This document shows, one piece after another, positions 35,060 to 44,136 of a DNA stretch of 64,000 nt. This DNA is from Roseococcus sp. SDR. Lineage in GTDB: Bacteria; Pseudomonadota; Alphaproteobacteria; Acetobacterales; Acetobacteraceae. The stretch covers positions 1 through 64,000 of the forward strand of contig NZ_JAHRCU010000003.1 of the NCBI RefSeq assembly GCF_019083995.1. The letters are read 5' to 3'. Both the position numbers and the translations under genes were made by a program. Below the pieces are notes generated by a model. The model saw only the letters and a program-made list of their open reading frames with translations. It did not search any database and was not told the DNA's origin. Each line of letters begins with the position of its first letter. Position 1 is the first letter of the stretch.

Positions 35060-35539
35060 ATGACCCGCATCCTGCGCGCCATGCCCCGGATGGCGACCCC
35101 CGAAAGCATCGCGCCCTTCGGCACGCTGATCGAACCGACGGAGGACGGGCACCCCTTCGGCGCCGAAGATGCCGAGCTGGACCTGACGCAGGGAACGCCG
35201 CGCCTCTACATCATGCGGCTGCGGCAGCGCCCGCTGCTGATCCGCGGCATCACGCGGCATGCGCGCGTCACGCAATGCCTCGCCAGCATGAAGGGCGAGG
35301 AGTGGTTCATCGGCCTCGCCGAACCGGGCGACGCGCCAATGCCGGAGGAGATCCGCGTCTTCCGCATCGGCGGTGACGTGGCGTTGGCACTTCATGCCGG
35401 CACCTGGCACGCGGGCCCCTTCTTCACCGCGCCGAGCGTGGATTTCCTCAACCTCGAACTCACCGACACGAATGAGACGGATCACGAGACGACGCGGCTC
35501 GATCAGCTGCACGAGACCGTGATCGAGATCCTCGCGTGA
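35060..35539 (+). CDS. Ureidoglycolate lyase family protein
   Basis: A 159-residue cupin-like protein of the AllA family: ESIAPFGTLIEP near the start, TRHARVTQCLASMKGEEWFIGLA in the middle and the active-site block HAGTWHAGPFF. AllA splits ureidoglycolate into glyoxylate and urea at the end of purine/allantoin breakdown. No other allantoin genes are in the window, so the in vivo substrate may be a related ureido acid. GGAG precedes the ATG by about 9 nt. A strong hairpin lies 7 bp after the stop. Confidence 0.82.
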   Translation: MTRILRAMPRMATPESIAPFGTLIEPTEDGHPFGAEDAELDLTQGTPRLYIMRLRQRPLLIRGITRHARVTQCLASMKGEEWFIGLAEPGDAPMPEEIRVFRIGGDVALALHAGTWHAGPFFTAPSVDFLNLELTDTNETDHETTRLDQLHETVIEILA

Positions 35540-35545
35540 GCTGCG

Positions 35546-35565
35546 CCCGGGGCTGCGGCCCCGGG
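35546..35565 (+). terminator. Hairpin after the ureidoglycolate lyase gene
   Basis: CCCGGGGC-tgcg-GCCCCGGG, a perfect 8-bp stem 7 bp after the stop, without a T-run. It is a likely 3' end signal before the TonB receptor unit. Confidence 0.5.
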
Positions 35566-35637
35566 GCTTGCAGAACCACGCATTGTCCGAAGTTGCGCAA
35601 GTGCGCCACTTCCGCTTCTCTATCGCAAGCTGTTGAT

Positions 35638-35655
35638 TTCACACGTTTTTGTGAA
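35638..35655. promoter_or_regulatory. Candidate operator dyad upstream of the TonB receptor
   Basis: TTCACA-cgtttt-TGTGAA is a perfect 6-6-6 inverted repeat in an unusually AT-rich stretch, 35 bp before the receptor start. TTGATT (35633-35638) just before it could be a -35 box, so a repressor bound here would block transcription. No matching regulator gene is adjacent, and the sequence does not look like a Fur box. Confidence 0.35.
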
Positions 35656-35689
35656 GACATCTACAGCTTTACCGATGAAGAGGTGAAGA

Positions 35690-37765
35690 GTGGTGCAGAT
35701 GTTGGTGGTGTTCCTCCTGCTCCTCCTGCCGGGCGCGGCCTGGGCGGTGGAGGCGGAGATCGAGGATGTCGTCGTCAATTCCGCGCGGCACGTGACGGCG
35801 CGGGAGAGCATCCCCGCCAGCACCGGCGCCAGCACCACCACCATGGACCGCGAGACGATCGAGCGCATGCCGCAGGGCAATGCGGCCTCGCTCAACCAGA
35901 TCCTGCTCCAGGCGCCGGGCGTGGTGCAGGAGGCGCAGGGCGACCTGCATGTGCGCGGCGACCACCGCAACCTGCAATACCGCATCAATGGCGTGACCCT
36001 GCCGGAAGCCATCAGCGGCTTCGGCCAGATGTTCGATGCGCGCGCGCTGCGCTCCGTCTCGCTGCTCACGGGCGCGCTGCCGGCGCAGTTCGGCTATCGC
36101 ACGGCGGGCATCGTGGAGTTGACCTTGCGCTCGGGCATCACCGATCCGGGCGGAAGCATCGGCGCCTATGGCGGCAGCTTCGGCACATTCCAGCCGGCGC
36201 TGGCCTATGGTTCCTCCATCGGGCCCTTCGAGTATTTCCTGACGGGCAACTATCTGCAGAGCCAGCGCGGCTTCGAGAACCCGACGGCGGCGCGGGACTC
36301 CATCAACAACGACACGCAGCAGATCCGCGGCATCGCGAATTTCGGCTATCAGCTGGACGACTTCACGCGGATCAGCGTGATCGGCGCCACCAACCAGTCG
36401 CGCTATCAGATCCCGACCGTGCCGGGGCAGGTGCCGCAATTCTCGGCCTTCGGGCAGGACCTCTACGAGAGTGCCGCGCTGCGCGCGCGGCAATGGCAGC
36501 GCTCGAGCTTCGGCGTGGTGGCGGTGCAGCATGCGCGCGACACCTGGGACCTGCAGGTCGCGGGCTTCCTCAGGCAGACCTCCATCAACTACCTGCCGGA
36601 CGTGCTGGGCGAGATGATCTTCAACGGCGCGGCGGCCGAGACGCGCAAGCGCAACACCTCGATGGGCCTGCAGGTGGACGGCGTCTGGCGCGTGGCGGCG
36701 AACCACACCATCCGCATGGGGCTCTATGCCTCGCGCGACGTGACGCAGAATGTGAACAACTCGACCGTGCTGCCGCTCGGCGCGGATGGCGTGGCGCTGG
36801 ATCAGCCCTTCACCATCCAGGAACGCGGCCGCATCAACGGCCAACTCTATGGCATCTACGCGCAGGATGAATGGCGCCTCGCCGAGGGGCTGACCCTCAA
36901 CTTCGGCGCGCGCTTCGACGTGATGCGCCAGCAGGTGGAAGCGAGCCAGCTGAGCCCGCGCGCCAACCTGGTCTGGCAGGCGAGCCCCGAGACCACGCTC
37001 TCCATCGGCTATGCGCGCTACTTCACGCCGCCGCCCTCCGAGCTGCTGACCGCACCCGCGCTCGCGCTCTACGCCAATACGACGCTGGCGCCGGAGGTGC
37101 CGATCGCCTCAGCGCCGCGGCCGGAGCGCGCCAACTACTACAACGTCGCGATCCGCCAGCGGCTGGCGCCCAACTGGCAGGTGGGTGCCGATGCCTTCTA
37201 CCGCGACGTGCAGGACATGCAGGATCTCGGCCAGTTCGGCAGCGCCTATATCTTCTCGCCCTACAACTACCGCCAGGGCCGGGTCTATGGCGTGGAGCTG
37301 ACGACGAGCTACCGCGAGGGGCCGTGGCTGGCCTATGCGAACCTGACGCTGTCGCGCTCCGTGGGTCGTGGCCTCGTCTCCAACCAGTATTTCTGGAGTG
37401 CGGCCGAGCTCGCGCAGGTCGAGAGCAAGTTCGTGCGGACGGATCATGACCAGCTCGTCACCGGCTCGGCCGGTGTGAGCTGGCGCGGCTGGGAGGGAGG
37501 CACGCTCTCGGGCACGCTGGTCTATGGCAGCGGCATGCGGCGCGGCTTCGCGAACAGCGAGTCGGTAACGCCCTATGCCACGGTGAACCTGGGCCTCGCG
37601 CAGCAGTTCACGACGCCCGAGGGTGGTGTGTGGACCGCGCGGGTGGACCTGGTGAACCTGGCCGACCGCTCCTACCAGCTGCGGGATGGAACGGGCATCG
37701 GCGTGGGCGCGCCGCAATACGGCATGCGGCGGGCGATCTTCGCGGGTTTGAGCCGGGCGCTTTAG
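35690..37765 (+). CDS. TonB-dependent outer-membrane receptor
   Basis: About 691 residues. A signal peptide (MLVVFLLLLLPGAAWA) is followed by a possible TonB box (EDVVVNSA). A plug domain spans roughly residues 40-150 (MPQGNAASLNQILLQAPGV, VRGDHRNLQYRINGVTLPE). A 22-strand barrel ends in a C-terminal aromatic-poor ...FAGLSRAL. The plug type resembles organic-nutrient or siderophore receptors; no transporter or regulator is adjacent to fix the ligand. The GTG at 35690 or the ATG at 35699 could start it. Its stop overlaps the convergent mlaA stop by four bases. Confidence 0.9.
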   Translation: MVQMLVVFLLLLLPGAAWAVEAEIEDVVVNSARHVTARESIPASTGASTTTMDRETIERMPQGNAASLNQILLQAPGVVQEAQGDLHVRGDHRNLQYRINGVTLPEAISGFGQMFDARALRSVSLLTGALPAQFGYRTAGIVELTLRSGITDPGGSIGAYGGSFGTFQPALAYGSSIGPFEYFLTGNYLQSQRGFENPTAARDSINNDTQQIRGIANFGYQLDDFTRISVIGATNQSRYQIPTVPGQVPQFSAFGQDLYESAALRARQWQRSSFGVVAVQHARDTWDLQVAGFLRQTSINYLPDVLGEMIFNGAAAETRKRNTSMGLQVDGVWRVAANHTIRMGLYASRDVTQNVNNSTVLPLGADGVALDQPFTIQERGRINGQLYGIYAQDEWRLAEGLTLNFGARFDVMRQQVEASQLSPRANLVWQASPETTLSIGYARYFTPPPSELLTAPALALYANTTLAPEVPIASAPRPERANYYNVAIRQRLAPNWQVGADAFYRDVQDMQDLGQFGSAYIFSPYNYRQGRVYGVELTTSYREGPWLAYANLTLSRSVGRGLVSNQYFWSAAELAQVESKFVRTDHDQLVTGSAGVSWRGWEGGTLSGTLVYGSGMRRGFANSESVTPYATVNLGLAQQFTTPEGGVWTARVDLVNLADRSYQLRDGTGIGVGAPQYGMRRAIFAGLSRAL

Positions 37766-38643
37766 GGACGAGCCCCCTCCGGCACGCCGCGCGCCGGGGT
37801 TGGGCCGGTGGTCGCGGCGGCGGGCGGCGCCACGGCGGTGATGGAGTGCTGCACGCGGGCCGCGGGTGCCGCGGCGGGCGCGGGATCGGCGGGCGCGCCA
37901 CCTGGGTCATCCAGGGTGGAGAGCCCCTCGCCCTCCACGTTGCTGCGGCCGAGTTCGGCATTGCGGCGCTGGCGCACAACGCTGCGCAGGCGGGCGTAGT
38001 AGTCCAGGCTCTCGCTGCGCAGGGCGTCCAGCGTCTCGATATTCTCGGCACGAAGGTCGAGGCCGCCCAGCGCGCCACGCCCCACGCCCAGCATCTGCGA
38101 GAGCATGGCCGAGGTGGTGGCGCCGGTGACGAGGCCGACGGGGCTCGCCAGCGCGTCCACGCCATCGCCCACCGCGTCGCGCACCGTGGTCGGGCCAAAG
38201 ATGGGGAGCATCAGGAAGGGGCCGTCGGGCACGCCCCAGGCATGCAGGGTCTGGCCGAAATCGCCCGTGCGCCGCTCGATGCCCGAGGCGGTGGCCACGT
38301 CGAAGAGACCGAGCCCGCCCGCCGTCGAGTTGATGTAGAAGCGCATCAGCGTGTGGCCGGCATCCAGCATGCGGCCCTGCAGCAGGTTATTCGCCAGCAC
38401 CACCGGCTCGTTCAGGTTGCGCAGGAAGTTGCGCAGCGCGGTGCGCATGGGCGCGGGCACATTGTCACGATAGGCCTCGGCCGCCGGGCGGATGATGTTC
38501 TCATCGAGCGAGGTGTTGAATTCCAGCACGGCGCGGTTCGACGCCTCGAAGGGGTCGGCGGGGTCGCTGCCGGGAGGGCCTTGGGTGGCGCAGCCGGCCA
38601 GGAGGGCCAGGGAAAGGCCCAAGGGAAGTATCCGCTTCACCAC
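37762..38643 (-). CDS. mlaA: MlaA/VacJ family outer-membrane lipoprotein
   Basis: A 293-residue lipoprotein with lipobox LAGC (Cys18). The family core starts DPFEASNRAVLEFNTSLDENIIRPAAEAY and includes NNLLQGRMLDAGHTLMRFYINSTAGG and GPFLMLPIFGPTTVRDAVG. The C-terminal 70 residues are low-complexity Ala/Pro-rich and longer than usual. MlaA removes phospholipids from the outer leaflet of the outer membrane and passes them to MlaC; other mla genes are not in the window. In hopanoid producers it often neighbours hpn genes, and here hpnI lies directly divergent (42 bp). Confidence 0.93.
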   Translation of the reverse strand: MVKRILPLGLSLALLAGCATQGPPGSDPADPFEASNRAVLEFNTSLDENIIRPAAEAYRDNVPAPMRTALRNFLRNLNEPVVLANNLLQGRMLDAGHTLMRFYINSTAGGLGLFDVATASGIERRTGDFGQTLHAWGVPDGPFLMLPIFGPTTVRDAVGDGVDALASPVGLVTGATTSAMLSQMLGVGRGALGGLDLRAENIETLDALRSESLDYYARLRSVVRQRRNAELGRSNVEGEGLSTLDDPGGAPADPAPAAAPAARVQHSITAVAPPAAATTGPTPARGVPEGARP

Positions 38644-38685
38644 CCTACTCTACCCGCCCTGGGATGGCCGCGCGATAGTGCGCGC

Positions 38686-39831
38686 GTGACGTTCTATTTC
38701 GCCCTCCTGCTTCTTCTGGTCGCGCTGGCGGGCGCGGCGCAGGCCCTGCTGGCGCGCCGTGCGCTGCGGCGGCTGGCGGCCACGCCGGCCCCGACCGCCC
38801 CTGCCCTGCCCGCCAGCCTGCTGAAGCCGCTGCACGGCAACGAGCCCGGGCTGGACGCGAACCTCGCAGCCTGCCTGGCGCAGCGCCATGCGGCGCCCTA
38901 CGAGGTGCTCTTCGGCGCGGCCGACCCGGCCGATGCGGCGCTGCCCGTGGCGGCGGCGGCGATGGCGGTAAGCGACACCCCGGCACGGATCATCAGCGGG
39001 GGTGCCGTGCTGGGGACGAACCGCAAGGTCTCGCAGCTCGTCCATCTCGCGGCCGGGGCGCAGCATCCGGCGCTGGTGGTGAGCGATGCCGACATGCGCT
39101 GCCCGCCGCATTGGCTGACGGCGGTGACGGCGCCGCTGGCGGAACCTGGCGTCGGTCTCGTCACCTGCCTCTATCGCGGCGAACCGGCCGACGCCTCGGC
39201 CTGGTCTCGCCTCGCCGCGCTCGGCATTGACTGGCACTTCCTGCCCAATGCGGCCCTCGGCGAGGCGATGGGCCAGGCGAATGGCTGCTATGGCGCGACC
39301 ATGGCGCTCTCGCGCCCGACGCTGGGGCGGATCGGCGGCTTTGAGCCGCTGCTGCCGCTCCTGGCCGATGACCATGCGCTGGGGGCGGCGGTGCGGGCGC
39401 TGGGGCTGAAGGTGGTGGTTTCCCCGGTGATCCCGGCTCACGTCATGTCCGAGAAAAATCTGACATCTCTCTGGAATCACGAAATTCGTTGGGCGCGCAC
39501 CGTGCGGCTTCTCAACCCCGCCGGCTATGCCGGGCTGGCGCTGACGCACCCCCTGGCCTGGGCGCTCCTCGCGTTGGCGATCGCGCCCGGCGCGCTCACG
39601 CTGGTGGGGCTGGGCGCGGTACTGGCGGCGCGGCTCGCTTTGGCCCAAGGCGTGGATGCGGCGCTTGCCGTGCCGGGCGGCTGGCGCCGCTGGGCCTGGC
39701 TGCCAGCGCGAGACCTGCTTTCCGCCGCTGTCTGGGTCGCGGGGCTGCGGCGCGGCGGCGTCGTCTGGGGGGCGGAGCGCTACCGGCTTGGCGCGGATGG
39801 CCGGATGGTGGAAACGGGCCGCGAGCCATGA
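38686..39831 (+). CDS. hpnI: Hopanoid glycosyltransferase HpnI
   Basis: About 381 residues. An N-terminal membrane helix (residues 2-20) precedes a GT2/GT21-type glycosyltransferase domain. It has SLLKPLHGNEPGLDANLAACL, the nucleotide/metal motif VVSDADMR, DDHALG and the (x)xxRW-type HEIRWARTVRLL. Hydrophobic segments follow at the C-terminus. HpnI attaches N-acetylglucosamine to bacteriohopanetetrol. GTG 38686 begins the conserved membrane helix; longer frames upstream overlap mlaA on the other strand. It overlaps hpnK by ATGA. HpnJ, often between or beside these, is not here. Confidence 0.88.
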   Translation: MTFYFALLLLLVALAGAAQALLARRALRRLAATPAPTAPALPASLLKPLHGNEPGLDANLAACLAQRHAAPYEVLFGAADPADAALPVAAAAMAVSDTPARIISGGAVLGTNRKVSQLVHLAAGAQHPALVVSDADMRCPPHWLTAVTAPLAEPGVGLVTCLYRGEPADASAWSRLAALGIDWHFLPNAALGEAMGQANGCYGATMALSRPTLGRIGGFEPLLPLLADDHALGAAVRALGLKVVVSPVIPAHVMSEKNLTSLWNHEIRWARTVRLLNPAGYAGLALTHPLAWALLALAIAPGALTLVGLGAVLAARLALAQGVDAALAVPGGWRRWAWLPARDLLSAAVWVAGLRRGGVVWGAERYRLGADGRMVETGREP

Positions 39832-40688
39832 AACGCCTCATCCTCACCGCCGACGATCTGGGCCTGGCCCCCGAGACCAACGCCGCGATCGAGCGCGCCC
39901 ATCGCGAGGGCGTGCTGACGGCCGCGAGCCTGATGGTGGGCGAGGCCGGCTTCGAGGAGGGTGTGCGCGTCGCCCGCGCCAATCCGGGCCTGGCCGTGGG
40001 CCTGCACCTGACACTCACCGATGGCGTGCCGGTGCTGCCCGCCGCGCAGATCCCGGCGCTGACGCAGAAGAATGGCCGCTTCCGGGACGACATGGCGGCG
40101 TTGGGCCTGCTGCTGGCGCTCTCGCCCGCCGCCAAGGCGGAACTGGCGGCCGAGGTGGCGGCGCAGGTCGAACGCTTCACGGCCACCGGCCTCACTTGCG
40201 ACCATGTGAACGCGCACAAGCATTACCACCTGCACCCGCTGATCGCGGCGGCGCTCATGCAGGCGGCCGCCGGCGCCGGGGTGCGCTGCATCCGCCTGCC
40301 CTGGGAGCCGGGCGCCCTGGTGCGCGCGGTGGACCCCGCGAGCCCACGCCCGGCCGAATGGGCGCTCAAGCCCTGGTGCGGCACGCTGCGCCGGCGCGCG
40401 CTGAATTGGAACCTGGTCGCGCCGGACCGGGTGGTGGGCCTCGCCTGGTCCGGGCATTTCACGGCGGCGCGGCTGACGGCCGTGCTGCCGCGCCTGCCCG
40501 GCGGCGTGACCGAGCTCTACTTTCACCCCGCTCTGGCCGGCGGGTTCCCGGGCTGCGCCGCCGGCTACGACTACGCGGGCGAGCTGGCGGCGCTGTGCGA
40601 TCCTGCAGTGGCAGAGGCCGTGGCAGGGATCGAGCGCGGGGGCTATGCGGCCATGCTCTTGCCGAAACCGGCCGGGGCCCTCAGTTGA
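39828..40688 (+). CDS. hpnK: Hopanoid deacetylase HpnK (YdjC family)
   Basis: A 286-residue YdjC-like carbohydrate deacetylase. It starts KRLILTADDLGLAPETNAAIERAH with the metal-binding Asp pair at residues 8-9, then GLHLTLTDG and the His-rich motif CDHVNAHKHYHLHP. HpnK removes the acetyl group from N-acetylglucosaminyl bacteriohopanetetrol, giving the glucosaminyl form. It is coupled to hpnI through ATGA. It is followed after 30 bp by the SDR/folB pair on the same strand. Confidence 0.9.
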   Translation: MKRLILTADDLGLAPETNAAIERAHREGVLTAASLMVGEAGFEEGVRVARANPGLAVGLHLTLTDGVPVLPAAQIPALTQKNGRFRDDMAALGLLLALSPAAKAELAAEVAAQVERFTATGLTCDHVNAHKHYHLHPLIAAALMQAAAGAGVRCIRLPWEPGALVRAVDPASPRPAEWALKPWCGTLRRRALNWNLVAPDRVVGLAWSGHFTAARLTAVLPRLPGGVTELYFHPALAGGFPGCAAGYDYAGELAALCDPAVAEAVAGIERGGYAAMLLPKPAGALS

Positions 40689-40718
40689 GGGGCGCTTCTT
40701 CCCCGCACGAGGTCTCCC

Positions 40719-41498
40719 TTGCTTCCGATCCGCCAGGACATCCCCCGCCGCGCCCTGGTCACGGGCGGCGCGAAGCGGCTCGGCCGCGCCATCTCCCTGG
40801 CGCTGGCCGATGCGGGCTTCGATGTGGCGATCCACTACAACAGCTCGGACGCTGAGGCCGAGGCGCTGGCGGCCGAGATCCGCGCGCGCGGCCGGGCCGC
40901 GACCACGGTGAGGGCGGACCTGATGCGCGAGGCGGAGGTGGCAACCCTGCTGCCCCGCGCGACCGCGGCGCTCGGCCAGATCGGCGTGCTGGTTAACAAT
41001 GCCAGCACATTCGAGCGTGACGAATGGAACGACGCGACGCGGGACAGCTGGGACCAGCACATCGAGCCCAATCTGCGCGCCCCCTTCCGGCTCATGCAGG
41101 ATTTCGCCAAGGCGCTGCCCGCCCCGCAGCATGGCGTGGTGCTCAACATGCTGGACCAGCGCGTGATGTCGCTGACGCCGCATTTCGTGAGCTACACGGT
41201 GAGCAAGGCCGGGCTCTGGGCGCTGACGCAGCAGATGGCCCTCGCGCTCGCGCCGCGCATCCGGGTGGTCGGCATCGGCCCCGGGCCGGCCATGCCGAGC
41301 CCGCGCCAGAGCCAGGCGCAGTTCGACCGGCAATGCGCCTCGGTGCCGCTGGCACGCGGCACCTCGCCCGAGGAGATCGCCGCCGCCGCCATGGCGCTGC
41401 TCAGCCTCTCCTCCGTCACCGGGCAGGTGATCCACCTGGATGGCGGGCAGCACCTGCAATGGTCCCCCGCCGGCCCGGGAAGCGCGCCGGAGGAATAG
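40719..41498 (+). CDS. SDR oxidoreductase, pteridine reductase-like
   Basis: A 259-residue short-chain dehydrogenase. The NADP motif is TGGAKRLGRA (about residues 15-24), NNAS follows, and the catalytic YTVSK has an Asp in NMLDQRV where classical SDRs carry Ser. That substitution, with an Asp before the Tyr/Lys pair, is typical of pteridine reductases (PTR1, FolM). Its position directly before folB supports a role in dihydro/tetrahydropteridine or folate metabolism. The TTG start at 40719 has GAGG 6 nt upstream. Function is inferred. Confidence 0.82.
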   Translation: MLPIRQDIPRRALVTGGAKRLGRAISLALADAGFDVAIHYNSSDAEAEALAAEIRARGRAATTVRADLMREAEVATLLPRATAALGQIGVLVNNASTFERDEWNDATRDSWDQHIEPNLRAPFRLMQDFAKALPAPQHGVVLNMLDQRVMSLTPHFVSYTVSKAGLWALTQQMALALAPRIRVVGIGPGPAMPSPRQSQAQFDRQCASVPLARGTSPEEIAAAAMALLSLSSVTGQVIHLDGGQHLQWSPAGPGSAPEE

Positions 41499-41554
41499 GC
41501 GCGGGGCGCCCTTGGTGCTACGTCGCGCCCTCGACCAACTGGATACTGCCCTGC

Positions 41555-41956
41555 ATGACCGCCGCCCCGCCCCGCATCCGCAAGGTCTTCGTCCGCGGGC
41601 TGGAATTGCAGGCCCGCCTCGGGGTCTTCGCGCATGAGAAGGTCGGCCCGCAGCGCATCCGCATGCATATCGAGCTCGATGTGGTGGATGAGAGTGCGGC
41701 CATCGGCATCGGGCCCGACAATCTGGAGCGGGTGGTGGATTACGGCCACCTGGTCCATGCCGCCCGGGCCGCCGTGGCGGAGGGTCACGTGCTGCTGGTG
41801 GAGACCCTCGCCGAGACCGTGGCCGAGATCGCGCTGCGGGATTGTCGGGTCCTGCACGCCCGTGTCTCGATCGAGAAACCGGATGCTTTCGCCGATGCGG
41901 AAAGTGTCGGTGTGACCGTAGAGCGAGAACGCGCGCAAATGGGCGTCAAGTCTTGA
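41555..41956 (+). CDS. folB: Dihydroneopterin aldolase
   Basis: A 133-residue FolB: KVFVRGLELQARLGVFAHEKVGPQRIRMHIELDV, with the catalytic Glu at the loop LGVFAHEK, then VVDYGHLVHAAR and LVETLAETVAEIAL. It converts dihydroneopterin to 6-hydroxymethyl-dihydropterin in folate synthesis. The ATG at 41555 lies 56 bp after the SDR stop. No folK or folP is adjacent. Confidence 0.92.
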   Translation: MTAAPPRIRKVFVRGLELQARLGVFAHEKVGPQRIRMHIELDVVDESAAIGIGPDNLERVVDYGHLVHAARAAVAEGHVLLVETLAETVAEIALRDCRVLHARVSIEKPDAFADAESVGVTVERERAQMGVKS

Positions 41957-42247
41957 CGGCGGTTTTGGCGAAGAATCATCCACCGCCGAAACTGACCCCG
42001 CGCGCCGCACTGAATTTGCAATACTTTCTTCATAAAGCCAAAACATGCCAGTCGGGCATTCTCCAGGGAATCCTGTGATTTCAATACCTTAGATTGATGC
42101 CCAATCTTCGGGCAAAGTGACCTAACCCAAGGAGCAAGGCCGTTCTCGCTGGCCTCTGCCCAACGTCACCCACAGAGTTATCCACAGGATCGGGGGATTG
42201 TTCATCATGGCTTGAGCCCCCCGCTCCGGCCCGGTAAGCGCAAACCC
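41957..42247. promoter_or_regulatory. folB-uvrC intergenic region with a DnaA box
   Basis: A 291 bp gap, AT-richer than most of the window (notably about 42005-42105). A perfect DnaA box TTATCCACA lies at 42178-42186, inside CACAGAGTTATCCACAGG. No second box of similar quality was seen, so an origin is not supported. DnaA could regulate uvrC. A short interrupted dyad (TGCCC/GGGCA, about 42099-42115) is also present. No gene is recognised. Confidence 0.45.
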
Positions 42248-44131
42248 ATGGAATCCGCCGATTCACCCGAGGGGGTGCAACAGAGCGGCCTCGCCGTGCT
42301 CGAGGCGGCGCTGCCCAACCTGCCGCTCTCGCCCGGCGTCTATCGCATGCTCGATGCGAAGGGCGACGTGCTCTACGTCGGCAAGGCGCGGGCGATCCGC
42401 AAGCGAGTGACCAGCTATACGCAGGTCTCGCGCCTGCCCGAGCGGCTCAGGCGCATGGTCCATGAGACCCGCCGCGTCGAGGTCATCACCACCGCTTCGG
42501 AGGCCGAGGCGCTGCTTCTGGAGGCCAACCTCATCAAGCGGCTCAGGCCGCGCTACAATATCGTCCTCCGCGACGACAAATCCTACCCCTGGCTGATGGT
42601 CACGGATGACCACCCCTTCCCGCAGATCGCCAAGCATCGCGGCGAGCGGCGGAAGGGCGCCAGCTACTATGGCCCCTTCGCCAGCGTCTGGGCCGTGAAC
42701 CAGACCATCACGGCGCTGCAGCGCGTGTTCCTGCTCCGCACCTGCCGCGACACGGTCTTCGACACGCGCGACCGCCCCTGCCTGCTGCACCAGATCAAGC
42801 GCTGCGCGGCCCCCTGCGTCGAGCGCATCGATGCCGCCGACTACGGCGCGCTGGTGGCCGAGGCAAAGCAGTTCCTGGAGGGCGAGACGCCCAGCATCCA
42901 GAAGCGGCTGGCCGCCGAAATGGAGGCCGCCGCCGAACGCCTGGAATTCGAGCGCGCGGCCTCCCTGCGGGATCGCATCCGCGGCCTGACCCATGTGCAG
43001 GGCAGCAGCCGCATCAATCTCGATGGCATGGGCGATGCCGATGTGGTGGCGCTGCATATGGCGGCCGGCCAGTCCTGCGTGCAGGTCTTCTTCTTCCGCG
43101 GCGGGCGCAACAACGGCAACCGCCCCTATTTCCTGACGCATTCCAAGAGCGACATCACGCCGGAGGAGGTGCTCGGCAGCTTCCTCGGCCAGCTTTATGA
43201 CGACCTGCCGCCGCCGCCGCTCGTGCTGCTGAGCCACGAGGTGCCCGACGCGCCGCTGATCGCGGAAGCCCTGGCCATCAAGGCGAACCGGAAGGTCGAG
43301 CTGCATCGCCCCCAGCGCGGCGAGAAGCGCGACGTGGTGCTGCACGCCGAGACCAATGCGCGGGAAGCCCTGGAGCGTCGCCTCGCGGAATCCACGGCGC
43401 AGGGCCAGTTGCTCGAGGGGGTGCAGCGCCTCTTCGACCTCGCCGAGCGGCCGGAGCGCATCGAGGTCTATGACAACAGCCATATCATGGGCACCAACGC
43501 CTATGGCGCGATGATCGTGGGCGGCCCCTCGGGCTTCATGAAATCCGCCTACCGCAAATTCAGCATCAAGGAAGCGAAGCCCGGGGACGACTTCGCCATG
43601 ATGCGCGAGGTGCTGGAACGCCGCTTCGGCCGCGCCCTCAAGGAGGACCCGGCGCGCACGGAAGACGGCTGGCCCGACCTTGTCGTCATCGATGGCGGCC
43701 AGGGGCAGCTCTCGGCCGCGACGGCCGTCATGGCAGAGCTGGGCCTGGAGGACATCCCGCTCGTCGCCATCGCCAAGGGCGTGGACCGGGACGCCGGCCG
43801 CGAATGGTTCCACATGGCCGGGCGCGAGCCCTTCCAGCTGCCGCCGCGCGACCCCGTCCTCTACTACCTGCAGCGCCTGCGGGACGAGGCGCACCGCTTC
43901 GTCATCGGCACGCATCGCGCGGGCCGCGCCAAGTCGCTGACCAAATCCGAGTTGGATGACGTGCCCGGCGTCGGCCCCAAGGTGAAGCGGGAGCTCCTGA
44001 ACCATTTCGGCTCGGCCCGCGGGGTGCGCCAGGCGAGCGAGGCCGATCTCGGCAATTGCCCCGGCGTCGGCCCATCCCTGGCACGCCGCATATATCAGCA
44101 TTTCCACCTTGGCGCTGGCCAAGCTACATAG
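42248..44131 (+). CDS. uvrC: Excinuclease ABC subunit C
   Basis: About 627 residues. The GIY-YIG nuclease domain is near residues 25-105 ([26 protein letters not shown]), the UVR motif ([27 protein letters not shown]) at about 217-245, a UvrC RNase H-like domain ([35 protein letters not shown]) follows, and C-terminal tandem HhH motifs end it ([31 protein letters not shown]). It makes both incisions in nucleotide-excision repair with UvrAB. The ATG at 42248 is preferred over an upstream in-frame start. pgsA follows after 5 bp. Confidence 0.97.
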   Translation: MESADSPEGVQQSGLAVLEAALPNLPLSPGVYRMLDAKGDVLYVGKARAIRKRVTSYTQVSRLPERLRRMVHETRRVEVITTASEAEALLLEANLIKRLRPRYNIVLRDDKSYPWLMVTDDHPFPQIAKHRGERRKGASYYGPFASVWAVNQTITALQRVFLLRTCRDTVFDTRDRPCLLHQIKRCAAPCVERIDAADYGALVAEAKQFLEGETPSIQKRLAAEMEAAAERLEFERAASLRDRIRGLTHVQGSSRINLDGMGDADVVALHMAAGQSCVQVFFFRGGRNNGNRPYFLTHSKSDITPEEVLGSFLGQLYDDLPPPPLVLLSHEVPDAPLIAEALAIKANRKVELHRPQRGEKRDVVLHAETNAREALERRLAESTAQGQLLEGVQRLFDLAERPERIEVYDNSHIMGTNAYGAMIVGGPSGFMKSAYRKFSIKEAKPGDDFAMMREVLERRFGRALKEDPARTEDGWPDLVVIDGGQGQLSAATAVMAELGLEDIPLVAIAKGVDRDAGREWFHMAGREPFQLPPRDPVLYYLQRLRDEAHRFVIGTHRAGRAKSLTKSELDDVPGVGPKVKRELLNHFGSARGVRQASEADLGNCPGVGPSLARRIYQHFHLGAGQAT

Positions 44132-44136
44132 ACGCC

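Noticed and set aside
35540-35689. Cobalamin riboswitch before the TonB receptor
   Set aside because: The 150 bp gap has no B12-box-like sequence and is too short; only a hairpin and a short dyad are seen.
41957-42247. Replication origin at the DnaA box
   Set aside because: Only one perfect box; no cluster of boxes, and neighbours (folB, uvrC) are not typical origin genes.
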